Of a stretch of 64,000 bases of DNA, positions 1-10,218 are shown in pieces. The translations under genes and the position numbers were made by a program. How positions within the stretch are numbered: position 1 is the first letter of the stretch; each line of letters begins with the position of its first letter. Under the pieces are notes generated by a model. That model was not told where the DNA came from. It did not search any database and saw only the letters and a program-made list of their open reading frames with translations. Source of the DNA: Cryptomeria japonica (taxonomy: Eukaryota > Streptophyta > Pinopsida > Cupressales > Cupressaceae); the NCBI RefSeq assembly GCF_030272615.1, contig NC_081406.1:462114072-462178071 (forward strand), given 5' to 3'.

Positions 1-355
1 TTAGTCTTCTGCATTATGTAGTTGTTGATGAATTTTCATCTTATCTTGAGATGTGAGCTTAGTTTGTGTGTATGTACTCACTTAATTACTTTAAAAAAAC
101 ATGTATTTCTAGTGTGTTTTCTCTTGTCCTTTAGGGTTCCTTGGCAAGGAATTACATGGGGAGTATTTTTGGAAGATAATTTTTTTGAGAATAGGACAAT
201 GGAGAAATTAATAGAAATTGGTCTTTTCCATTGATGTCAAAGAGAGAGAAATCAACAAAATGGAATATTTTTGGACATATGTTATCATTGATGTCAAAAT
301 GATGATTGTCTTTGAGACAGATTGTTGGAAAATTGTTATGATTTGAGTATTAAAC
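1..355. other. Unassigned AT-rich sequence
   Basis: No coding region, RNA gene or repeat structure that I recognise. The short open frames here have no recognisable domain. The last six bases (350-355, TTAAAC) are the left target-site duplication of the TRIM that follows. Confidence 0.6.
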
Positions 356-491
356 TGTTGGCCCAATTTGTCATTGCTTCAAAAGACCGATCTGTCAACA
401 CTCGATACAAAATATAGAGATATGGATCACACAAGAGGCAGTTAGTGCCTTGTCACAAATCTCGAGGGGAGCGTTGACCATTTTTCCAACA
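356..491 (-). repeat. TRIM 3' LTR
   Basis: 136-bp terminal repeat, the left copy on the plus strand. In the element's own orientation it lies after the purine tract, so it is the 3' LTR. Boundaries are set by TGTTGG, CCAACA and the adjoining target duplication. Confidence 0.85.
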
Positions 492-552
492 ATTCCCCCC
501 TCAACGTTACTTGAGGGGATTCAAACTCATGACCCAACACTTTGATACCAAT

Positions 553-688
553 TGTTGGCCCATTTTTCTGTGTTGTCAAAATATTGATCTCTCAATGCCC
601 CATACAAACTATAGAGATATGGATCGCACGAGAGATCGTTATTCCCTTGTCATGAATCTTGAGGAGAGTGCTAACCATTTTTCCAACA
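553..688 (-). repeat. TRIM 5' LTR
   Basis: 136-bp terminal repeat paired with 356-491. The tRNA-Met-like primer-binding site lies directly inside it on the minus strand. The target duplication TTAAAC follows at 689-694. Confidence 0.85.
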
Positions 689-694
689 TTAAAC

Positions 695-1874
695 ATGCAT
701 GTTTCTTACTTTAGTGGCATCTAGAAGGTCGAAAAAAATATCTTACTGTCATGTCATGTTAGAGCATTTTGAGTTGCAATAGTACATTTAATTGATTCTA
801 GGATCAGTTGAGATATGTATATAATATCATCTATGTGCATCTACTCATGTTGAATAAAGTGTTCGAGAAGTTTAATTTGGAGTGATTGAAGTATGTTACC
901 TAGATAGTGAGCCTAGTCTGGTAACTTGTATTTCATATTTTCTCATGCTTAGGACTTATCTCACATGGTTTAAATGGAGAGTATGTCTTTGCATGTTTTA
1001 TCATTGTGTAGATTTTCTATTGTTGTCATGAAATGAAACATAATTCTTATTTTATCATTTTTTTGTTGTGTTACTAGTTGACCTAGTTCATGTTTTGGAA
1101 TGATTTTAAAGCAATTTGATTCTTGTGTTTTCGAAGATTAAGGTTGGATATTTTTGAGACTAGAGAGATCCTCAACAGTATCTGCAAGTTGTCTTCCCTT
1201 GTGTGGAATTGTGTATGAGCTTTTGGGGCCAAACTTATTACACATTAGATGAAGCCAACTTACAATGATATACTGCATGGGTGTTTGCCAAAGATTGTAC
1301 ATAAACAACCTTTGGGACAAGATTAAGCCACCTTGTGAAGTGTGTAGCATGCTTCTTTGTTTTGAGCAACACGTGAGATAATTGGAACTAGCCTACTACA
1401 CGTTTGGTAAAGAAATTTTTGTGCATACGAACTAAAAAATATTTAGTATTTATTAGGTCAACTTACAAATGTAATTATAGATGTAACACATATAAATTCA
1501 TTTCTAGTGTATAGTTGTAAGTGCATTTCTAAGGTGAGAAGTTCGTATAATGTGAATTCGAGAATGATGTGTGTATCATCCTGATGTATGTGTGAAGTTC
1601 AAATGCAAGTTGAGTATTGATGTTGAAGGTACTAAATTCATTTCATTCATATTGTTGAGATTGAAGTCCTAGTTTTTGAACTCTTCATCATATTTAGGCA
1701 TATGAGATTGGTGTCTCTAGTGGGTTCATTCTCACAAGTACATTAGGGTATTGGATTCTCCCATAGGTTGGTGCCTATTCAATCATTGCAAGTGATCCAT
1801 TATTTTTTATGGCTAGATTTGGGTAGTAGATCCAAACCACAATTCTCACAATAGTTTTTCCAATCTTGGGTTTC
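695..1874. other. Unassigned AT-rich sequence
   Basis: About 1.2 kb with no recognisable protein, RNA gene or repeat. Open frames, including one of 70 codons on the minus strand near 1138-1350, show no known domain. The last five bases (1875-1879, CACAT, just after this stretch) are the left target duplication of element H. Confidence 0.5.
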
Positions 1875-1879
1875 CACAT

Positions 1880-2569
1880 TGTAGCATCATAAAATTGCAC
1901 CCTTGCAATTTTGACCACATTTTAGGCCCCTTACCTTGGTGATATCATCTCCCACGCTTGATTGGGATCTATCTATGCCTCCAAAATGGAACTGGGCCTT
2001 ATTTCCACACTTTACAACTTGTTTAGACCCTGTTCCAGGCCCTTAAAATGAGCATGAACATTGAGTGGTGCACCAATCCCCTTAGGATAGGGGCATGGTG
2101 CCCTTGTCCTCCCTCTTTGTGTGGCCCCAAAATGGTTCCATTTGACCCTTGGACTTAAATTATCTTTTAGGAATTAAATTCCCCCACTATGTCATCCTTT
2201 GGTGAAGGGATAATTAAACCTCCAAGGCAAGTATAAAAGGGGATCTAGTCCTCTCATTTGCATAAGAGAAAATTGGATAAACAAGCGAAAGGTCTTCATT
2301 ATCATCATCAAGCATTCAAGTGTTCAAGCATCCATCAAGTCTTCTTCTTCACGTGTCTTCTTCATTCATCCATTGGAGCAACATTACAACATTCATTTGC
2401 AAGCATGTGTGTGTTAGGATTTTTTTATGTTATATGCCATTTCATGCAACACTTGTGATTACATTCAAGAAGAAAAGCAACCATCATCAACAAATTGTAG
2501 ATCTACAAGGTATACATTTTCATTATTTGCATTTAAGAATTTGCAATTACTTTCTTTCAAGATCAATTT
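1880..2569 (+). repeat. H 5' LTR, piece 1 of 3
   Basis: Aligns with 27855-28597 of the 3' LTR from the first bases (the CATAAAATTGCA segment) through the promoter. It breaks at 2569, where element A starts. It carries the TATA box at 2232-2238. The 3' LTR has an extra 49-bp tandem copy that this LTR lacks. Confidence 0.88.
2232..2238 (+). promoter_or_regulatory. TATA box of H 5' LTR
   Basis: TATAAAA followed by GGGG. The same heptamer and context recur in the 3' LTR at 28208-28214, so it is a conserved core promoter of this LTR family. The R region would be expected about 30 bp downstream. Confidence 0.7.
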
Positions 2570-2739
2570 TGTTAGACAGTTCAAATAACCAGAAGACAAC
2601 TGAGAGGGGGGAGTAAATTAGTTGTCATAGATTACCAAAACATTTAGCAATTAAAACTTTAATACTAGAACCCAAAACATTAATACCAAAATGCTTAAGC
2701 CAAATGCTGGAATATCAGTCAAACCAATTAATCTTAAAC
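2570..2739 (-). repeat. A 3' LTR, outer piece
   Basis: Matches the left end of A's 5' LTR (14442 onward), starting TGTTAG. It is interrupted after 2739 by solo LTR D; the last five bases (2735-2739, TAAAC) are D's left target duplication. Confidence 0.88.
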
Positions 2740-3447
2740 TATTGGCAAGTGACATTCTATTGGTTGGTTTCACTATGTTGTCATTGATGGCAACATGATT
2801 TTGTGTTTCGGCTTTATATGGTGTACTAGCAGGTACTTCATAGATTCTACACCGGCACCGACACGACATAAGATTTCTTTGGTCATCGGCAATACATACC
2901 GACATGGTATAGTAAAGGTTATCGGTATTAGAGGACGACACATCTTGGATCTGGCATTGGCAATTTGTTTTAATATTTATACATTTATATTATCTGGCTG
3001 ACATGTAATCTGATATTGTATATATCTTTGTAAGCCGACAGAAGGCATACACATTATATAGGGTATATAGGTCAGTTTGATAGATCATTTTATGTGTGAC
3101 TTAGAATGGATATGAAAATGTAATATGATGTGAAATCATTTAGGGAGATTATGTATTTGAGGAATTTATTGTAAGGGTTATTTCGATAAAGGGGTTTAGG
3201 GTTTCAACTGGAATAGACAGAGCTTAAACTGAAACTAGATTCTGGCATAGAAGATGTTATCTTAGCAGTTCACACTTCTCTAGATTGTTGTCTGGAATTC
3301 TATGTAGTCAGTAAGGCTCCTATTGTGATTGAGCAGTGTGCTCTAGGCTGTAAGTCTTCCTACAAATGTAGGCTCCTCATATATTATAATATCTCCTCAT
3401 ATGGCCAGTGGATTGATATTGTGGGTCACAAATCCCACCATGGTTTT

Positions 3448-3886
3448 TGTTGGTGTAAATAATTATTCATCTTGGATATTATTACACCTTACTTAAGTTT
3501 ACTTAGGAAATGCATTTCATAGTAGTTTGGGTATGAGACACTTGGATGTTTGTGCCGCATTGGGATAGTGGGTGTAGGATAATTTCCACCTTTTGTGGTC
3601 TTATCTTGTTGTTACATTCCACCTTCGGTGGGTGATCCACCTCATGTGGAATATTATATTGTTTCTCCTACCTACCCAAACCTATTTCCTACCTACCCTT
3701 GTTTCTTATTGAGCCACATGTCATGTTTGTGTGCTCACATATCCATATAGCCTTTCCTATATAAGCAGGCTCATATTCATTGTATGTAACGCTTGATAAT
3801 CCAATTGATCAGTATTTCCATCTACCATCTATTTTGTCTCTCTATTGTATTTTTCATTGAGCCCCTGATCTTGGAAAAATCTGACA
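3448..3886 (+). repeat. C 5' LTR
   Basis: 439 bp, paired with 7875-8335. It has a TATA box at 3758-3765 and ends ...CTGACA next to the primer-binding site. Confidence 0.92.
3758..3765 (+). promoter_or_regulatory. TATA box of C 5' LTR
   Basis: TATATAAG, conserved in the other LTR at 8185-8192, about 120 bp before the LTR end. Likely the core promoter for the element's genomic RNA. Confidence 0.65.
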
Positions 3887-3899
3887 TGGTATCAGAGCC
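3887..3899 (+). other. Primer-binding site of C (initiator tRNA-Met)
   Basis: TGGTATCAGAGCC directly abuts the LTR end. This is the standard plant copia primer site complementary to the 3' end of initiator tRNA-Met. Confidence 0.92.
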
Positions 3900-5459
3900 T
3901 ATAGGGCTTCATTGATTAGTCTTTTGGAGACATTGTGGAGGCTTCAATTTTTGGATTTGGGGATCTTCATTTTTTGGGGGCGTCATACAACGATTTGGAC
4001 ATCACGGTTGAGTCTGGGAGGCCATTTCCATAAATTTTGACTATAAAGTTGACTATATTTGGTGAGAAATTGTTTTTGCCTATTTTGGCTATAGTCGTAC
4101 GGATTTTGAAATTTAAAAAAAAAAAAAAAATTTTGCAAAATGTTTTTTCATTTCCGCAAGAAAAAATTGGAAAATTTTTGAAAAAAGGGTGTTAAAGATT
4201 TTTTGAAAAAAAAAAAAAAAATCTTTTGGGGGGTCTGCAGACCGCCCCCCCCTCGTGATCTTCGTACCACAGGGTTTTTCTACAACTTTGTGCCCCCACC
4301 GTCTGTACTGCCATTGTCACCGTACTGTTCATGCTCCTCCAACGACCGTATCTCCTCTCGGTCCCAACAGTCCCCATAGTCGTTTAGGCTTCTGCTCCAG
4401 CCCCAACAACTAGCAGCTCCCCTATCGGTGACCTCACCTTCCCCAGTGGCCCTTTGTTCCAGTGCCGCTGCTCCGACCCACCCCCGGCACTGCCTATCGA
4501 CAGACAATAGCCACCGTCCGCTGGCCCCTCGGCCCTGCCGCCGACAGACCTTCCGTCGGCCCTTCGATCGCCGCTACCTCAGCAGTCGAGCCCCTTTGCT
4601 ATGTGGACTAGACACACACCCTACCACATAAGCGTACGTTCAACCCAGTCAATAGATTTGCCACATCATCATGTATGACCCATTCAACACTCGCCACGAC
4701 ATATTTTCCGTACAGTACATGCATCAACATAGCCATGGATGCAAAGTTTTTTTGACGGTAAGATGGGCATCAAATTTAAGCCTGTCATTTGTTGACATTA
4801 GCAATATTTTGAAATTTTTTAACTCCCTCTCATTGAGCTTTTCAGTTTTGCAGTTCAACTTTGGAAGGCCATATCTTGCTCATTTTTGCTCCTTTTTTGG
4901 TGCAATTTTTTTTGAAATGGGCTATAATTTTGTGTCAGCGTAGTGGTGGAAGAATTTTCTAATTTTGATGGATGGATTTTTCAGAAATTGCAGATCTTCA
5001 TGATTGTACCTGTCTAATCCCCGATTTCGCAACTTGAGAGGCTTCCTTTGGGGTCATACAACCTCCTTTTCAGGTGCCATTTTTTTTAAAGGTGCATAAC
5101 TTTTTGACTACTTTCATAATCTGCCATTTGTTTGTAGTTATTTTGAGTAGAAGTTGTACTTTCAGTATTTGGTCATTTTTGGCCTATTTGGTACTTGTAT
5201 TTCTCTTGGATCTCAATTTAGATCACTAGCAGTACTTGTTGAAGTCTCCTAGATCTCATTTTGAGAAGTTGTAAATTGAAATCAGAAGTCCACTTTTCCT
5301 TGTTTTGCATGTGGCCCACTGTATACGCACTAAGTATAAAGTGCCAAATCACCTTTTTTTTTGGGGGGGGGGGGGGTGGTTTCTTGATTGAGTGAATTTG
5401 GGGGGGTTTCTTGTGTGATTGTGCCTCTCTCTATCTTGTGTTTTTTTCATTTTGGTGCT
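3900..5459 (+). other. Long leader of element C with GC-rich block
   Basis: About 1.56 kb between primer site and gag. It starts AT-rich with homopolymer A runs (near 4115 and 4208). It then carries a strikingly GC- and C-rich block (about 4230-4640), and returns to AT-rich sequence with a G run near 5364-5376. Short frames in the GC-rich block have no recognisable domain. It may be packaging leader or captured host DNA; nothing in the sequence decides this. Confidence 0.5.
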
Positions 5460-7240
5460 ATGGGTTCTCCTAAATTTCCACTTTTAACTCCTCATAATTA
5501 TGCATCATGGAAGATTAAGGCATGGAGAAAACTAATGGAAAAATGACTCATTCATTATGTAAATGGAACTATTACAACACCACCCAATCCTAATGCTCAA
5601 ATTGAATGGCTTACTAAGAATTCTATGACACTTGGAACTCTTAGAAAGTATGTATCAGATGACCTCATTTTCCACATTGGTAAGTGTACCACAATTAAAG
5701 AGGCTTGGGATATTTTTCAGAAATTATATGGTCAAGTTGATGAGATTAAGGTCTACAAGCTTGATAGTGAACTCACAACTTTGGATCCCAAGGATTTTGA
5801 TACAATCCAAGATTATGTCACAAAAGTAAATGAGCTAAGAGAAAAGCAAAGGATTGTGGAATTGACAAAAAGGATGCTCAATTGGTTTATAACTTGTTGG
5901 ACAAGCTTCCTTTAGAGTATGCAACCTTTGTATCTAGCTTTCACACCCATAGGTTAGCTCAAGGTTCCTCATACACTTCTCCCTGATTTGATTCATTCAT
6001 GGAGATGTTGATACTTGAGAAATCTAAGTTGACTAAGATGGGGATTCTCAAATCTTCAAAGTCACAAGCTTTGCTAGCTAACAAAGTTAATCAAAGCAAT
6101 CAAGGAAAAGGCAAGAATCAAAAGCAACCTAAGTCAAAACCACATCAAGATGGAGCACATTCTTCCTCTCCATAACAAGGTGATTCACCATTCTCACCTA
6201 AGAGGAAATCATATAAGGACAATCTTTTTTGTGGATATTGCAAGAAGTCAGGACATGATGAACATCATTGTTACAAGAAGGATATTGACGATTTGAAGAA
6301 TCTTCTTGAGAAGAACAAAATCAACCTACCTTCTAGAATGTCTATGTCTACTTCTTCTTCCAAGGATAAGGATAAAGGAAAGGATCACTCTTTTGGGACA
6401 GATAAAGGAAAGGGACAAGCTCTTTATGCTACTACAAGTCATGATTCAGGGAGATGGTTTCTAGATTCAGGTTCTTCTCATCATATGGCATCTTCACAGT
6501 CTATGTTTTCTACATTTGAGCCTTGCCACATGCTGTAGATTTTTATAGGCAATCAGACATATATGGATGTGATTAGGAAAGAATCTATTACCATTGGGTA
6601 TAACTCCTTCAATGATGTGTTGTGTGTACCCCACTTGACAAACAATCTTATTTCCATCTATCAAATCACACATGGGGCAACTAGGAAAACTGTGGAGTTC
6701 ACACCTGATTCAGTTATCATTAGAGACTTGGAGAGTGGAGCCATCATTGCGATTGGGGTGATTGATCATGCATCTTGGTTGTACTCATTTTCACATTTTG
6801 GTCCTATTGATGAGGTTGATTCTTCCTATGTTGATGATTTAGATTTTGAGGAGAACATTGGGCACTTGAACTTGGGGATTCTCACATGTGACCCCATTCT
6901 TGAGCCTTTCCTTTCATCTCCTTCTTTTGATATCACACCACCTATTGCACCTGATGATGTAGCTAGTGTGACAATTTTGTCTTCTTGTGATTCAGTGCAA
7001 CAAGATATTCCATGTCTTCCAGCTTCAGTTGATTGGGATGCCTACTTGACAGACATTGAAGGTTTGTTTGTAGAGTCCTACATTGCAGATTTGGGAGACA
7101 TCATTGATGACATTCATCTTCTATTTGATGAAGATGATCCTTCTTCAATTGTTGCGAGGGATAACTTTGACACTCTTGTGCATTCTCTACATGATCAATC
7201 TTTAGAGGTTGACATGATTGTGGATACTTTTGTCCAATAG
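5460..7240 (+). pseudogene. gag: Gag-protease gene of element C, broken
   Basis: The ATG at 5460 opens a copia gag of the UBN2/Retrotran_gag_2 type: an N-terminal NYASWK-like segment, then KEAWDIFQKLYG and a helical region near 5625-5850. A frameshift near 5850 moves the reading frame. It continues with a CCHC zinc knuckle (CGYCKKSGHDEHHC, about 6235-6275), a lysine/serine-rich linker and a retroviral-type aspartic protease (WFLDSGSSHHM, active-site DSG near 6465). After a stop at 6536-6538, the same frame runs on as an uninterrupted 225-codon segment. That segment begins with the end of the protease and ends in an acidic region (about 6810-7240) with no family I recognise. Integrase would normally follow but is absent. 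Stops such as the TGA after LMEK look like TGG decay. Not translatable as it stands. Confidence 0.85.
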
Positions 7241-7874
7241 TTGGAGGAGACATGCGATTCTTTGGATATTGTTCTACATTCTTCTCCACTAGATCTTGGA
7301 GTGCCTTTTTAAGCAGTGTGGTGCAGTTTACCACCTTTGGAGGAGGTAACTTTCAACATCAACATGGGGAAACTTGAGCAATTTTCAGATATTCCTTTCA
7401 TCATGAGTATTTTTCATACATCTTCCTTTCATGATTGGGGAGACTTCATGGATACACCTTTGGTTTTGTTTCTTTCTAAGGGGAGGAACGTGGTTCGACT
7501 TTCCTGGAACATTTTCTTCATTAATCATCAAGCTTCTATCATTGGTGCAGATTCCACATTGAGGGGGGGATTCCCAATCTCTCTTCTTCTTCTCTCATAT
7601 GGGGGGGACTTTTTCCTCACATGAGGTTTTGTCCTTCACATACTCCTATGAGAATTCTTTGTACGTAGTTTTTATCTCTCTTTTGGGGGAGGGTTCTTTT
7701 CCCATTGGGTTTTCTCTCTTTCCTTGCTTTGTGAGAGATTTCATTGCATTGGTTTGCATGCATTTGCATTTGTACATGGGCACCTAACATGACCTAGTAG
7801 TCGGGAGCCATCTTCTATTGCTTAGTTGCATTGTAGACTTGAGTGCATTCCCCTAAGTTGCACTTAAGGGGGGG
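7241..7874 (+). other. 3' untranslated stretch and polypurine tract of C
   Basis: No coding domain. Contains several G runs (7563-7569, 7601-7607, 7684-7690) and ends in AAGGGGGGG (7866-7874), which abuts the 3' LTR and is the likely plus-strand primer. The earlier G runs might act as extra plus-strand primers, but that is speculation. Confidence 0.65.
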
Positions 7875-8335
7875 TGTTGGTGTAAATAATTATTTATCTT
7901 GGATATTATTACACCTTACTTAAGTTTAGTTAGGAAATTTATTTCATAGTAGTTTGGGTATGAGACACTTGGGTGTTTGTGCCACATTGGGATAGTGTGT
8001 GTAGGAGAATTTCCACCTTTCGTTGTCTTATCTTGTTGTTACATTCCACTTTCGATTGGTGATCCACCTCATGTGGAATATTATATTGTTTCTCCTACCT
8101 ACCCACATCTATTTCCTACTTATCCTTGTTTCTTAATCAACCACATGTCATGTTTGTGTGCTCACATATCCATATAGCCTTGCCTATATAAGTAGGTTCA
8201 TATTCATTGTATGTAATGCTTGATGATCCAATTGATCAGTATTTTCATCTTGATAGAATACAGTTTATTTCTATCATCTATTTTGTCTCTCTATTGTATT
8301 TTTCATTGAGCCCTTGATCTTGGCAAAATCTCACA
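7875..8335 (+). repeat. C 3' LTR
   Basis: 461 bp, matching 3448-3886 but with a short insertion of about 22 bp near 8248-8272 that the 5' LTR lacks. TATA box at 8185-8192. Confidence 0.92.
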
Positions 8336-8544
8336 GTTTTTCCTCTTTGAGGTTTTCCACGTATAAATCTATGTGTTATGATTCTCATTTATGTGTTTGG
8401 CTTATTGGTTTCTTTACTTCTTTCAATTTTGTTTATACCGGTATACCAGTTGGTGTATGAATGTTTTGTTAAGGCTAAAATATACTATTCTAGTATAACA
8501 TTGATTCACGCCCCCCTCTCAGTGCTATTGGTTTCCAACTAAAC

Positions 8545-9801
8545 AATAATCAGAGAATAAATACCATCCACAAGACACCTAGATTTATACATGGAAAACC
8601 TGGTAAAGGGAAAAACCATGGTGGGAAGCCTACCCACAGTCAGATTATACTTCTATAGTAAGTATGTGAATTACAATTTAGGGGCCTGCACTTTCAGAGA
8701 ACTTGCAAGAATGCCAACAACCTAGAGCGCACTGCTCATCATAAAAGGAGTCTCACTGACTACATAGAAATCTAGACTACAATTTGGAATAATGAATAAT
8801 CTAGCATGATAGTATCTCCTATGCTTGAGTACAGTTACAATTAAGCTCAATACTAGAGGACTAAATCCTCTTACATAAACCCAAGTTGATCTCCAATGAT
8901 TCACCAAATCCTCTACCTAAATGATATTACTTTACTCAAACATATAATCTCCTAATCCCATTCTCATATGTGATATACAATGAGACCTTACATCATATAT
9001 ATAAAAACCATCGACCATAAACAATCAGGTCGACCACTAGACAATAAACCAATTACATAATTACAGAACATGTCGGCCTTAGACCAAACAAATAATATCC
9101 AACACATAAGACATCCCAATAGATAATTTCCTAATCCGATTCCCATAAGTGATCTACAATGAGATCTTACATCATATATAAACAAACCCTCGACCATAAA
9201 CAATCAGGTTGGCCACTAAACAATAAACCAATTACATAATTACAAAACATGTCGGCCTTAGACCAAACAAATAATATCCAACACATAAGACATCCCAAAA
9301 ACACATCGAGAGGTCCAATACACATGTTACATTGCCGATCCATAATCTAGATCAACCGAGACCCAATATAGGTCCACACACTAAACAAATTATCTCCATC
9401 CACCAAGTCTCAAACATGATCACCATTAGCATCTTGAATATATACTAGAAGCTGCACCAACACCACTTATGAATATCATAAAAGATTTTCATTAAAAGCT
9501 CTGTCGGTGAAACCATCATTAGAACAACAAATCAAGCTTCCAAGCAAACAAGATAGCATCCGATCACTAGACCAAAACCAACTGACTGAAATATGAACAT
9601 GAGTATCATGAATAAGCCAATTCCATAACCAAACCATACCGGAGCATATAGAATCATGTCGGATCCAAACCAACCAGAAACTACTCAACCTACTGGGACC
9701 AAAAGGGTGTCGGTAAAGCATCCAAAACCAAAACAGCTAGTGTTGACATCAATGACAAAACATCAATGCAACACATAATCCATTCCTTTAAATTTCCAAC
9801 A
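8545..9801 (-). repeat. A 3' LTR, inner piece, with internal tandem duplication
   Basis: Resumes A's LTR after solo LTR D and ends CCAACA at 9801. On the minus strand it is preceded by a purine-rich tract (about 9802-9818). Longer than the matching part of the 5' LTR because a 179-bp segment is duplicated in tandem (8944-9122 and 9123-about 9297). Confidence 0.88.
8944..9297. repeat. 179-bp tandem duplication in A 3' LTR
   Basis: Two adjacent copies that start ATAATCTCCTAATCC and ATAATTTCCTAATCC and end ACATCCCAA. A's other LTR has a single copy (about 14997-15175), so the duplication arose after insertion or in one LTR only. The two copies differ by several substitutions. Confidence 0.85.
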
Positions 9802-10218
9802 ATCTCACCCTTTGCAATTGATGGAAACACTAGATGTGAAAAACATCTAAGTACCAAGAAATGCCAAACAAGTTCCCCCCAATGGAAGATAGCCAACAAT
9901 CTCGCACATAAAGATATAGAAATGAAGTTATGAAACAAAGACCAAACTCCTGTTGTGAATGATATCTTGTAAATCTCTAAACTACACATATATCTCTCCC
10001 CCTAATATATACAACTCCTTAAGTTTTTCTTTTTCACATCAGTATCTCTCTCCCTTTGACATCAATGCCAAAAATCTGACAAAAATATCAAAGCAAAAAC
10101 ATAAACCATTGAATCATAAAGATAATTACTCCCCCCTAAGTAGCAACATCCCCACATCAGTGCCAAAATGAAAAATATCTTTGATAATGCATACCGGACT
10201 AATGCCAAAAAGCATTGA
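9802..10218 (-). other. 3' untranslated region of A
   Basis: Between the RNase H stop and the 3' LTR. No domain. Rich in short pyrimidine tracts on the plus strand (purine tracts in the element's sense), as in the matching region of B. Confidence 0.6.

Larger units (their letters stand above)
356..688 (-). mobile_element. Complete TRIM (miniature LTR retrotransposon)
   Basis: Two direct repeats of 136 bp (356-491 and 553-688) both begin TGTTGG and end CCAACA. They enclose only 61 bp. Read on the minus strand, the 61 bp start with TGGTATCAAAG (plus 540-550), one or two bases from the standard tRNA-Met primer-binding site. They end in a purine tract, GTTGAGGGGGGAA (plus 493-505), next to the 3' LTR. 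The element is flanked by TTAAAC at 350-355 and again at 689-694, a 6-bp target duplication. It has no coding capacity, so it would depend on another element's reverse transcriptase and integrase. Overall length (333 bp) and architecture match plant TRIMs. The two LTRs have clearly diverged, so the insertion is not recent. Confidence 0.88.
3448..8335 (+). mobile_element. Element C: gag-protease-only copia-derived element (TR-GAG type)
   Basis: 5' LTR 3448-3886 and 3' LTR 7875-8335, both TGTTGG...CA. Primer site TGGTATCAGAGCC lies directly after the 5' LTR and a run AAGGGGGGG directly before the 3' LTR. The target duplication GTTTT is at 3443-3447 and 8336-8340. Total 4888 bp. The internal region has a long leader (about 1.57 kb), a gag-protease frame and a 3' stretch of about 630 bp, but no integrase, reverse transcriptase or RNase H. 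Loss of pol with gag retained is the definition of TR-GAG elements. It is inserted in solo LTR D and is therefore the youngest in that branch; its LTRs are still closely similar by eye. Confidence 0.9.
2740..8539 (+). mobile_element. Element D: solo LTR (copia type) inserted in A's LTR, itself split by C
   Basis: Between TAAAC (2735-2739) and TAAAC (8540-8544) lies a sequence that interrupts A's 3' LTR. Without element C it is about 0.9 kb, runs in the plus orientation, starts TATTGG and ends TTTCCAAC. It ends with the stretch CGCCCCCCTCTCAGTG that closes the R/U5 part of related LTRs here. It has no internal region, primer site or second copy, so it is a solo LTR left by recombination between two LTRs. 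The first base pairs deviate from TG/CA, probably by mutation. The Ty1/copia assignment comes from similarity in style to the A and B LTRs, not from coding sequence. Confidence 0.75.

Noticed and set aside
3887-3899. tRNA-Met gene fragment at this and the other TGGTATCAGAGC sites (14429, 21291, 56132)
   Set aside because: Each is only 12-13 bases and abuts an LTR end, so it is a primer-binding site, not a tRNA gene.
2740-8539. D as a full element with C as its internal region
   Set aside because: C has its own LTRs, primer site and GTTTT duplication, and D's sequence continues unbroken across it. So D is a solo LTR that C entered.
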